A DNA stretch of 64,000 bases from Rhabdornis inornatus (Eukaryota > Chordata > Aves > Passeriformes > Rhabdornithidae). Positions within the stretch are counted from its first letter, which is position 1, and each line of letters starts with the position of its first letter. Location of the stretch: NCBI GenBank assembly GCA_013397075.1, contig VWZS01002413.1, positions 104,876-168,875 of the forward strand, in the 5' to 3' direction. The position numbers were made by a program, and so were the translations under genes. This document shows positions 51,101 through 63,100 of this stretch, piece by piece. Below the pieces are notes generated by a model. The model searched no databases, had not been told where the DNA came from, and was given only the letters and a program-made list of their open reading frames with translations.

Positions 51101-54100
51101 TACTCTCTGTGGGCTGAAGCTCAGCAAATCTGTATTTTCCTGTCTGGGGGCTTGCAGGAAGCTGCTGGGGTTTCCCAGGGTCTCCCCCATCATGCAGCTA
51201 ATCTGCCTCTATGCAGATAATCTCATGATTCGTCTTTCAACTCACCACCATGCTCCTCCTGTGGCTCTGCACAGTGAAGTCAGGACAAAAGAGAAGATCT
51301 GTGACAGCGAGGAGCAACGACTCAGCCAGTGGCCGGGCATTTTCATCATCTTCATCTCCCTGAAGTGACAAACAGAAGAACATTGTCAGCTCAGGGTGAG
51401 CAAAGAGTACACAGTAACACCAGTATGGTACAACACAAGAAGATACACTCCCCAAAAACACACAGGGAGGCAAGAATTACACAGGAACAAGAAGGAACAA
51501 AAGGAACAAAGGAACAAAAACCCAGACAGTACAGGGAAAAAATTTCTCCCGGGATGGCAATGACTAAACAGGAACAAGCTTTTTAATGACAGCAAACTGA
51601 GCAGAAAAAGGCCTGGAGATACCAGGGAAAAAGAAGAGTAGCACTGGATACACCTTGCCACGTGGGCTGGCTTCTTGAAGACAAAAGGAAAGAGAAGCAT
51701 TGACAGAGAAGAGGGTTTTACATCCATCAAGGAGGGTGATTTGGGTGGTGCAAGGAGACAGCAACAGGGAGAAGCCAACCAGCAGCAAGAAAGGTGTAAA
51801 ACCCCCCAAAGTTCTTTCTGCATGGGCTGCCCAGAACTGGAGGTGACAGAACAGGGCAAGACTATGTGCATCAGGCAAAGGGCTGCCCCAGCATGCCACG
51901 GCAGAGCAACCATGAGAGCAGAGAGGATTGTGTCATCTCCAGCATTCAGAGAAATCTCTCCAAGCACGCATGGCTGCTCCTCTGCAGCCGTTGCCATGGG
52001 AAACCTTACCAGATCCTGCCTGTCAAAGAGCATCCTGCTTGGGAGGCCTTCCCACCACACACCAGTGCTGGAGGGAAAGGCAGAGAGCAGCAATGGCAGG
52101 AGCTTATCTACCTCAGCCAGGCCTCTGTCAGCCTGAGCACGACACACAGCTCTTCAATCACAGGCAGCTATGCAGATAATCGTCTGTGTGGCTCTGAATC
52201 TGTCTTGGTGACAGTAGGGAGGATACCACAAACAGAGTCCAGATGTAAGAACAGGCACAGAGAGGATGGATGCAGCCAGTGAAGATGCTTTGACTTGTGC
52301 TCACGGTCAGAGGTGGAATGACAACCATTAGGGTCCAAGGGCATTTCTTTTCCAAGAGTGATCTTTGCTAAGAGTATCTCAACTGCCAGAAAAAATGTCC
52401 CTGCAGGCTGCAGGTACCACCACATCCAAAATGGTGACACACAACAAACCAGTAGATCTCAACACAATACAGACTGCCATAGAGGAGGGAGGAGCCATCC
52501 ATCACTCCAACATGAAGCAGATGAAGGATAATCACAGAGATATTTACTAAGAGTCCAGGCATATCATCATCTTCAGTTCCCTGAGAGAAATCTGCCACCA
52601 GACAGCAAAGCTGTGGCCCCAGATTAGATGTGATCCCAGCTTTCCTAACATCTCAGGGCTGTATTTGTTATCTCAGCCTTGCAGGTTAAATGCACGTGGT
52701 TAAATGACTGAGCACACTGAACCACAACAGCTGCAACCACGCTCAGGAGCGTTCCCCAACACAGCACACATGGACTGGGCTGTATCACCTTGGGGTGACC
52801 CCACGACTGTGAGGCTGAGAAACTCTCTTCTAGGTGCTGAACAAAGTGGAAAAACAGGAGTAACACCAGCTTGGCTGGATCAGAGCACTAGGCACCCCTG
52901 CATGTTCCTTCCCAAAACAAGTTCCTCCATTGTTAAGCTTCCAGCACTCCCTGGCCCCTGCAGGGATGAAAGGATGGACAACCACCATCCTCCCAATCAC
53001 AGAAATTATAAAGCACGGCTAGCAGAGACTTCCCTTTTCAGCACCCAGAACTTCCTTTTGACATGCCCTCAGGCAAAGTAGATTAGAGGTGACAGGCAGA
53101 GATAGCAAGAGGTGTCAGTTTATACTGTATCAACCACTGCCAACCCTTCATAACTGTCCCCAAAGACACTGCACTGCACTTAAGACTCAGGAGAACCACA
53201 TTCTTCAGTACTGCCACACTGATCGGCAGACCAGAAACTCATAGGAGAGGGCTCTCTATGCACAGAGCAGGAGGAAGCAAGCAAACAAATACATTCTCCT
53301 GGTACAACTCAGCTGTGCTCTCAGTGCTGCTATTCCTTCTATTTGCAGAAGATCCTAAAGCACTTTCACCCTGTTCTTCTGAGAGATGCAAAAGAGCACC
53401 ATTGTGCTTGCTCTCCAGACAGAGAAATGTGGGGAGGGTGAGATACTCCCCAGGGTTATAAACATCACTGACAGAGCCAGAAACAGAACCACTCTTTACC
53501 TGCTCTTGCTCAGTTGTGGGCTTCATCTCTCAGGTTAAGCTCCTGGCTAAAACTCTATCACTCAGCTCATAAGCAGGGTATTGAGTCATGATGCCAAAAG
53601 CTTCTCCAGAACTGTGCACTTTAAATGTGACATTGTAAAATCAGTGCAAACAACACCCTGTTGCATTTTGATTTGAAACTTAAATCAACTGTAATTAATG
53701 GAACAAGGACAATTCAGTCTAAGAAAGTCATACAGCCTTCAATACAGTTCTCATATTCATTAAGAGTCACACCTCCAGTTGTACTGGAGAAGCCCTTCCT
53801 CACACATCAGTGCTCTCCTACAGCTACACACACAAATGAAACATTCAGAAGATGCAGCAAAAACCAAAGGAAGGGAAAAAATTTATAAAGTGACACCTAA
53901 TTTCTGACCACATAGAAATAACTGGAATAAAGTTGAGCCCAAATATACATAGCATCTCCTCCCCATCACCCTCCAGAAAGAAGAATAAGTGACAAGAGAC
54001 AGACCCCTCCTCGGCCAGCCCCAGGGACAGTTGACCAGAAGAAACCTCTCCAGTCTGGGTCCTCGAAGATGTAAGGCAGGATACGGGTGAGGAGCCGACA

Positions 54101-57100
54101 GCAGTTCAAGACAATTTGCCTCTCCTTCTCTGTGTGGCAGCCACTCTCTGCTCCCTGCACCAGCTTCTCCACAGCCTGGAGGAAACAAAACCAAGGAAGG
54201 CAGCATTAGCCTGGGCACAAGTTAGCAAGAGCTAGGCAGGTCTGTCCTGCTAGTGATACCCTCACACAGACCTATAAGCAGTCCTTGGGAGCCCATTTTC
54301 CCTCAGTTTAATGGTGCTGTTGCTGTTTGAAACTCTGTAAAAAACAGGGTTAATGATTTTAAACAGACCTTCTTGAATTTCTGCTGTTCCACTGCAAGAG
54401 ACCTCAAATGCCAGGGCTAATCCATACAGCACACGTGTGGTGCCACGTGAGACAGACAGCCAAAGCACCAGAAGGCTCCTCCAGCACTGCTCCATGACAC
54501 CATGCACTGAAAAGGTCAGATGAGATTAATCAGCTGCAGCAAGTACCCGAGATGCAGGCAGGAAGGAGCAAGGCAGCTCCTTGTGAGAGCTGAACCGTGT
54601 GAGGCGCTGGCAGGGAATGATCACACAGAAACACACAGTCTGACAGTTCTGTCTGTGTGATTACAGCACAGAGAGGGACCTCTCCTAACTCAGGAGGTGG
54701 GAGCTAAGCTGCTGCCTGTGTTAAACATAGGGATACAGCCTCCAGCAGCATCTGGCAAGGTCCTGCTGCAGAAGAGGGTTGTAGCCCAGGTTTCCCTACT
54801 GCCCCTGTGAACAGGACTGCTGCTCTGGAAAGAGCTTCTGGGCTGAGACTCTGCAGCCCACCCAGTGGCTGCTGCAACTGCCAGTGGAGGGTCACCAGGC
54901 TTTTCATAGATGTGGGTCTCACCAGGCAGCAACCACAGCCACAGGAGGCAGTGACAGGAGGTTTTACCCACACATAGAAAAAAGCAGTCTCTTCCCGCCA
55001 TGCCTGCACCCACTTGCTCTTACCCTATGATCCCAAGGGGAAACAGAGGAGAAATGAAAGCCAAAACATTTAACAAGGATTCACCTTGCTGCTTTTTAAT
55101 TCATGAGGTCATGTGTCCCTGCTTATTTTCATGGCAGACTGCCTGGGTCAGTGACTCTGTCAGACTGCGTCACTGCATTAATGGGTATTTATGTGCTGTT
55201 TGTCCCAGCCTGTCACACACTAACTGGGCTTAACAATTTTTTTCAGGCACACTTATGACTGTATAGCCTGAATCTCCAACCATGGCTGTAAATGACATTT
55301 CTCCACAAAACACAGCATTGCTAAGTCCAGTGGAACATTGCACATGGCACAGGTCAGTGCCCTCAGACAGGCAAAAGCACTTCTGGAGTCTTGTGGGCTC
55401 CTACGACACAGTGTAGTGGTTTTGGTTTGCCAATTTGAGTTTTATCCCAATATCCGAAGATCTAAGGCTCAGGGATAAACAGTCCTTCAGTCACAAGGCC
55501 TCCCAACACACCTGTTTCCAGCAGGGAGAAGAGACCATATTTTAGTCTTGGTTTCGGAACAAAGAAGACACAGAGTCAAAGGGGTTACAGATCTCCTAAG
55601 CCTTTCTCAACTCCCAAACTGCTCACTGCCAGAAGCCAATACCAGGGAAAAAAACATTGCAGTTTTCTTCATGTTCATATTTTTCTCAAGTATCACCTAC
55701 ATGCATGTATCCACAGTCTACAATTCACAGTCAGAGGTACCTTCACTATGATTCAGAAAGTCTCATTCACATATTGTAGAGCAGGAAAGAAAAACAGGAT
55801 GCAGCAACTATTTAAAACTGGAAAAATGTCATTCCAAATATTTCCAACTACAAATTCAAAGCTACTCCTGGCATGGCTCAAATCAGGAGCATTGTTAACA
55901 CCTTCACTTTCTCAGGCAGAGTAAGTCTCAGGCTGTTGCTCACCAGCTTGACAATTTGCTAAACCTGGCAGGGTAGGAAATGGTGTTCAATGTCCCTGTG
56001 CTCCATACAAGGACATGACAACAGCAGAAGCAGCCTCAGCAATGTTCTGTTATCACAGCAGAAGGAAGAAAATTCTTAAGATCTTCCTCGAACTGTATCC
56101 AGGCATTTGTGCAGTGACAGTCTGCACATCCCTCTGGGATCTCTCAGCTTGAAGCCAGACTGGTGCTTGGTGAGGTACAATGAGGTGCAAACAAGGAACA
56201 GGATGTTTCAGCCTCACCACAAATATGCAGCCTTGCTACAAAGTCCCCTGGGCAAGAAGCAGTTCATAGAGCAGGTAAGACCCAAGAGGACAGAGTGAAA
56301 CACAGGAAGGGGACAAGAGGAAGAGGGCTCTAAACTGATCAAACACCAGCTACGGTCTGTGCTAACCTATGAGATGAAGGGTTGAGAATTACCCTAAGGA
56401 GGAAATAGGGACAAGCAAGCACATTGTGTGGTACAAGGTACCTGTTATCCCTTGGAAACCACAATGCTGTTGATCCAGGGACACACCGGCTAGCACAGCT
56501 TCAAGGAATAAAACAGCACCAAATTTACCTTGTAACACAAAGTTGCCAAATTTGAAGGGGATTCTTCTCTCACTGCTCGGATCTCTGCAGCTGGTACAAG
56601 GGCAAAGACATCCTGCACTGAAGTGGCTGTGTCTGCCCAGAACTGGTCCCAAAAGGCATCATCCGTGGCCTCCACAGGCTGTGAAGAGACAAATGTGGTT
56701 ATAGATGTAGAACTGCCATTCCATAAGATCCAATCATCAGCAATTATGCCTCGCTTGGGGATGGGATGAGGCAAGAAGAGATTAAATAAAGCACACTAGC
56801 ACTGGTTTTATAGGTCAGCTGCTGTTTCCAGGACTTCGGATGATTTACCTCCCAAACTGAACATCCCTTCAGACTTACAGGAAGCTTTGTGTTTGTCTGC
56901 AACTGCTGCAAGTAATCCAAGATCTTTACCACCGCACATGGGCCAGGCTGTCCTTGTGCACACTGCCACCTTCAGAGCAAGCCAAGGAAGCCCTGAGTGT
57001 GCACTGGAATTATTTCTGTTGTAACCAAAGTCTCAAGGAAGCAATCAGGGACATCTCATTCGGGCACAAACAGACCCACAAAACTGACAGACCCACCTCA

Positions 57101-60100
57101 AAGCACTTACAGATAAAACGCAATTGATCTTTCTGAATCAAATATTTATAGAGAACTGGACTCAGTGCAGCAGGTTGCTGCCAAGGCTTTGTTCTTAAAA
57201 AGCACTAAGTGTGCCATTCAAAGAGGCGATGGAAGAAGGAGACCAAAGAAAACAATCCTCTTCAAACCTGTGGTCTCAGAAGCTCAGCCCCCAGCCCGGC
57301 CTGGGAACATACCTCTTTCCAGTACATTTTCTGCTAATACTCGCCAAGAGATAGGCACTGCCCAAAACACAGCTGGGAGTGCTCATCCCACCCAGGGGTC
57401 CAGCTACAGGGGTATGACAAATACACGCTGTTTATGACAAGCAGTGTGAAAGAGATGGATCCATAATTGCAGTCAGAAGAGGAAAATGGGAGCTCTCCCA
57501 GGAGTTTCACCAGCCATGGTGTGGGCATGCCTGGCAGGTGAGAAGAGCTGCTCACCTGAGCACCTGCAGCCCTTGGCTTGGGGCGAGGAGGAGCCTCCTG
57601 CCTGTGACCAGCACCGGCTCCAAAGCAAACAGCAGCGCTCGCTAAGGGCAATAATCAGCACTTTGGGTGGGACTTGCAGGTCAGATATGAAAGGGGCAAA
57701 AATATGACCGTGTGTTTAATTTAACCAACTCCTGCCCACTCCCAGATCTGCTGTAGAAGGCAGAAAATGTGCCCAGCTCTATGCTGTGTCTAAATGCAGC
57801 TCAGATGCTGCTCCTGGGAGAACAGGTCATTCACAACTCTGACACAGAAGTGTTGCATTGCCCTGTTTGCTGTCACCTCCTGAACTAACAGCCACAGCCC
57901 ACCGGCATGTGACGTGTCACCACTGCCACAGGCCAAAAAGTGAGAGGGGGCCAACTACCCCAGACTGGTACAGCAGGTTATTGCCCTGCAGCTCTTTGCC
58001 TTAACACTCCAGTGCTGCTGGTCCTAGACCTTCCAGTCATGCAATGAACCAGCCCAAGTGACTCCCCAGTCTTTAAAAACAAAACCAGAACAAATCCCGT
58101 GTGTGTTCAGACATCTTACTAAAGTCAGCCCTAGAGTTGAAAACCTAATTTTTTTTTTACCTGGACCCCAAAGCAAGATCCCACCAAACCTCTTCCCAAG
58201 AGAAAAGCAACTTTTTCCAAATGGTTCAAGATCACAGATCCTCAGAGGGGATGTGTAGGAACAACGCAATCCAATATTCACAGCCTGACTTTCAGCTGAG
58301 CATGTGAAGGAGCTGAGCTCTTTGTAACCTGGGCATGAAACGCTTAAATGGAAGGAAAGCTATTTTGCACATCTCATCTCTTATTGTACTCCTCAAAAAG
58401 AGCCAACTATTTGGAAATCTGATCTATGTAATGGAGGAAACACCCTACAAATCCTACACCCCACTTCAAACCACACAGCACAACTTCATGTAGAACTGCC
58501 ACATGTACATCCTGGCTGCCTGCCACAGCCACTCCCACTGACAGCAGCAAGCAGCAATTGCTGCTAATTGGGCATCATGCATAAATAATGCCTCCACTCT
58601 CATCAAGAGTGGAAGCAGAAAACCATTTCCCTCCAGCAGACACCGATCCCTTTACCTCCCACTAGCCTGAGGCCTCCTAAGCAGTTGAACACAGCCGCTG
58701 TTTTACAGATGGCAGCACAACAAGGATTGAGGAACTCTGACTGCAGTCCCGTGGAGCAGGGAAGCACAGGGGTGATTCCCTGGGCTGCAACGTTGGATGA
58801 ACAGCAGTGTTCATGTCAGCTGCCATCTTGGTAACCAGATTACACTAAAACACTGGTACCTCACATTTTTAATAGCTGCAGCAAGTCAGCTCTTCATCAA
58901 CAGATGGTATCCTATGTACAACCCTGGGATTGTACATGGATTCAGTACTGAGTCACTCACATCCCCACTGCCCCCCTGTTTTAATTACCAGCCTGGCATC
59001 ATGAAGCTACTCAATCCACATAATAGTCATCTCCTTGATAGAACATTACTGGCTGTTTTCAAGAATATTGTATTCTGCATGCAGCATCTCTGGGGATCTA
59101 AATATCCATTTCCTCAGCTGAGCTCACCCAACAGACTGTATCCAGCCTCACACAGGAGAGAAACACAGAGACCTAGATCAGCCTTGATTACCAGCCAGGC
59201 ATATCTTCATTTGGAAATGTCAAGATTTAGGTACAAGTGTTGGTACAGCACACACTGCAGTCACAAATCCCAGAGCACCCCTAGCATTGACAGTGCTTCA
59301 CCCAGAGAGCTCACAAGGAGCTGAATCCTCAACACAGGTAAGAAAGAGCCTAATGTTCCTCCAGCACAGTGAAGACAACCAGCTCTGCACCACCAGAGCA
59401 ATGAGGGTAAGAATTGAGGGATCAGTAGCTCAACTCCACTCTGGAAACACAACTGACACATCTGGAGAGCAAAAGGAACGTCCTGACCTACACACATCTC
59501 ATGGCAGAGGTTGCTGAAGGTACAGAGCTGACTGGCAGAGAGAGACTCTGATGCCAAAACCAAGCTCCACACCAAAGGGGTGAGAAAACTGTAAAGCAGA
59601 GTGTTGCTGAGGACATAGTGGGCAGATCCAAAGTGATGTTACAGAGCGGGCAAGGAAGGGAGACTTTTGCCTTCAGTGAAGACCTCCCACCTGCACACCG
59701 GCCAACAAAGGCAAAACCAGTCATTCTGGACACCTCCATTCTTTGTTTTCTACTAGTTGTAAATGTTGTGTTTCAGGTTCTTTGAAGCACACCACACACA
59801 CACTGCAAGAATTAGGAAAGGAAGACACGCAGTTTGCAAGCCTCATGCCACTTACTAATTAGAGAGTCACAGCCTGAGCAGGCAATCTCCAAACAGGATA
59901 CCTCACAGGAAACAGGAAAACAGAGAGGGCCTGACCATGTCCCAAAAACAGGAAAAGCTCCCAAGGCACAGTCTCCCCTATTTGTTACTGTCTTCAGTCT
60001 GACACCAGCAACACCTTCACTTTCTCTTTTAGACACGGTTCCTCACAAACTCCAGCAATGTGTTTGTGTGCATGTTTGTACCTCCACCCAACCAAGAGCT

Positions 60101-63100
60101 TTCTGCACTTACTTAAATCACATGTCCATTCCTAACAATTCCTCCAACAGGCCCCAACTGGAGTACTGTCCTAAACCTAATTCTAAGGTTGCTGCAGACC
60201 ATCAGCAGAGAACCAAGGGACAAGAAGCCACTAGCTTTGCTCAGCTCTTCTTGCTTCTTGCCAGCACTCCAACTAAGCATCCCACCAGCCAAGGCAGCAA
60301 TCCTTTGGAGGAGGGGCTCTCCTTTTTCTGCGACTCAGCAGCAGAGCAAGTCCCTCATCCCTGAGCACAAGCTCAGGTGACGTTACCGCATGTTTCCACT
60401 CCAAACGTGGCAGAACTGTGGTTTGTAACCATTCAAGCAGCACCTGATTGAGTTTACCTGATTGAGACCAGGTAACCCCGGAGGGTCAGGGATTAGCTTG
60501 AGGCAATTCACACATCTTTGTACCACCTGTTTGTGAGCCACTGTGCAAAAGGAAAGCCTGTGGACAGACTTTCAAAATATAAACAACTAGTAAGATTTTA
60601 TCCCTCCTGCCAAGGACAGCACCTCTACACAGGCTTCAGAGCAATAATAATTTTTTTCTATAGGATCTTTGCAGCCAGCAGTGCAGAATCAATGAGAGAC
60701 TTCAAGTCTACCACCAGTTCCCCGCTCTCACAGCAGAGACTGTGTTGCAAAGCAAACTGGAAAATGGGATTTGTAGAAAACTGGCAGGGAAAGCCCGGGA
60801 CAAAAGTCAGCTGTGTGAAGTCAGCTTTGCTTTTAAGACAATTTTGCTTTTGATCAACCTGAGACTCTTGGACAGCTGAGTCAAGCCTGAACACTCTAAG
60901 AAACGGTCTGCCAGTGACCACCCTTTCTCCAAGCACAAGATGTGCTTTTATCAGACTCAAGTTAACAGCCCATTGTACTCCTGGATTTCCACACCAGGGA
61001 AAGGAAAGGACTGGGGTTTGTCCCTTAATATTTGATTCTTCCTCATCTCTTTAAAAGCAGAGGCATTAAAATCTAACAAGCTATCATTAAAATCTAACAA
61101 GCTGGCACACAAGATCAAAATTTCTTATCTTCCAGCTGGTTGCTGGCAGGAACCCCAACTGCTTAGGAAAAGAAAAGGTGGTTCCCCAGCACTTAAAGCT
61201 CCCAGACCAGTTCCCTGCAGTTGACCAGCCTTGATGAACTGTCATATTCACAATCCATGCTTCCCTTCATCTGTTAAATAGGCAACACTTTTATGGGCAA
61301 TTTGGGAGGGCTCACACATTCTTTATTATGAAGCACATCTGTTTTATTATCAAAGGGATGGGCCCTACCAGTAGAATGTGTGCAGTGTCATGTAATATAG
61401 ACACATCATATAAAAATCCTAAAGACCATTTCTCCATGTGTGACTCTATAAATATACATCTGTGGCATAAGTTAATTTCTTCCTTCTGGTAATACTGCCC
61501 TTTTTAATCACTGAAATAATTCTGAAGTGATTTTTCTTTTTTAATACTCTTACACCTTTAGAGTTCCTCTTTGGCAGTTAAAAAATCAATTAAGTCAATT
61601 CCATTTGCGTCCAGACTTGGTTCCACTTTCAAGTTCTGGGCTCCACGTGTGCTGTAAGCATTCAAGTGTTATGTTCCTTACAGATATATTTAATTTTGTT
61701 TAAATGATCACATGGGAACACTTGTTTTTTAGTTAAGAAAAGCCTGGAGATTATAAAAACTTATTTTTAAGAAAAAATTAACTTCTGTGCCAACTCTAAA
61801 CCTTCACCAATGAGAGAACAGTGATTCTGCTCAACCACTTCTTCCCACCAGAGCCTTAGGAACACTTCACAGTGCACTCCGAGCTCAGAGTTTCACATTA
61901 CCGATGATTTGAAGAAAATCTCTTTGTCCAGCTCCCTAATGTCAGAGGAGAAGGCTAAAAAACAGGAGACAGGCTGCTGAGGAAGCAAAGCATGTTGTGA
62001 GCCAATAGCCTGGAAGGATTTGGCTCTGTCCATTACCACAGCCTGGTTTTGGATCCAGGATATCATGGACCAGGTGGTTTTGCTGCTGGTAAGAGATCAG
62101 AAGGCTCCAGGAGAGCCCAGTCACGCATTCTGCACAAAGAAACACTGGTGCCCTTCTACAGAATGTAAATATGGGAGCGCCAACACCCCACCCTTTTCCA
62201 CATGCAGTCAGTTTCACCTAGATCACAGAAACGTGAAACGAATCCAGCCAAGAATGAAGCTTTTGCTCCTTTTTATTCACGGCCCCAGTGAACCTTCTTC
62301 CCTTACACAGGTCGATAAACCAGGGGAGTGGAGTGCTCTCGCCTGGGCTGCCGATCCAAGGGATTGCCTCATACAGGATTTTCTTTGTGACCAGCAGACT
62401 GGGCAGAGCCCTACAGGCCTGATTTACTGCCCCCAATCTCACTTTATAAGCACATTTCCCCATGAAGGAAAGACAGCCTAAAGCTGAGGATACTCTGAAC
62501 TATTTGGCAGAAGAGACTTTGGAAAAATCCCTTAAAATATTAATTCCCCCACTTCTCTCTTTACCTACATCCACAACTAGTGGTTTTTAACAATATATTC
62601 ACAAAAGCCATTCTTTAGCAATGAAGATAAATGTAATACCGCTTTAAAAAGTATAAATTTTTTTTTTCCAGGCTCTTCCACAGCCTTACCCATCTATAAT
62701 TCAATTCCCAGTAGCAGCCTGTATCTCTTGAGTTTTCACAGATTTTCTCCTACTACCCTTTACCCCTTTGCATCCATACCCTTTTCTTGTGAATTCATTC
62801 CGCATCATTAACTTTCTGCCATCACTCCCACGTTTTCTTGGCAGCTGCTATTGCCTTACTTCTAAAGGTGGAGCTCTACTGTAGCTCAGAAGAACCAGAG
62901 ACCAGAGATGTGACTTCTCTATGGAGCAAAATCCCTCTGCTCCTTAGACTGAAGGACAGGCTACTAATTTTCAACCAGTGTGCTGCTACCACTGCGCACT
63001 CCACTTTAAACAAAAATTAAGCAAGCTCCCAGGACAGGCACAACATATGTTAAACCTCTAGACAGCGACCCTCCCTTCACACAGCCCTGACTTTCACTTA

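Noticed and set aside
51386..52147. Minus-strand open frame of 253 codons next to HID1 exon 4
   Set aside because: It ends before the exon 4 acceptor and is Leu/Ser-rich from pyrimidine-rich intron sequence; not part of the HID1 frame.
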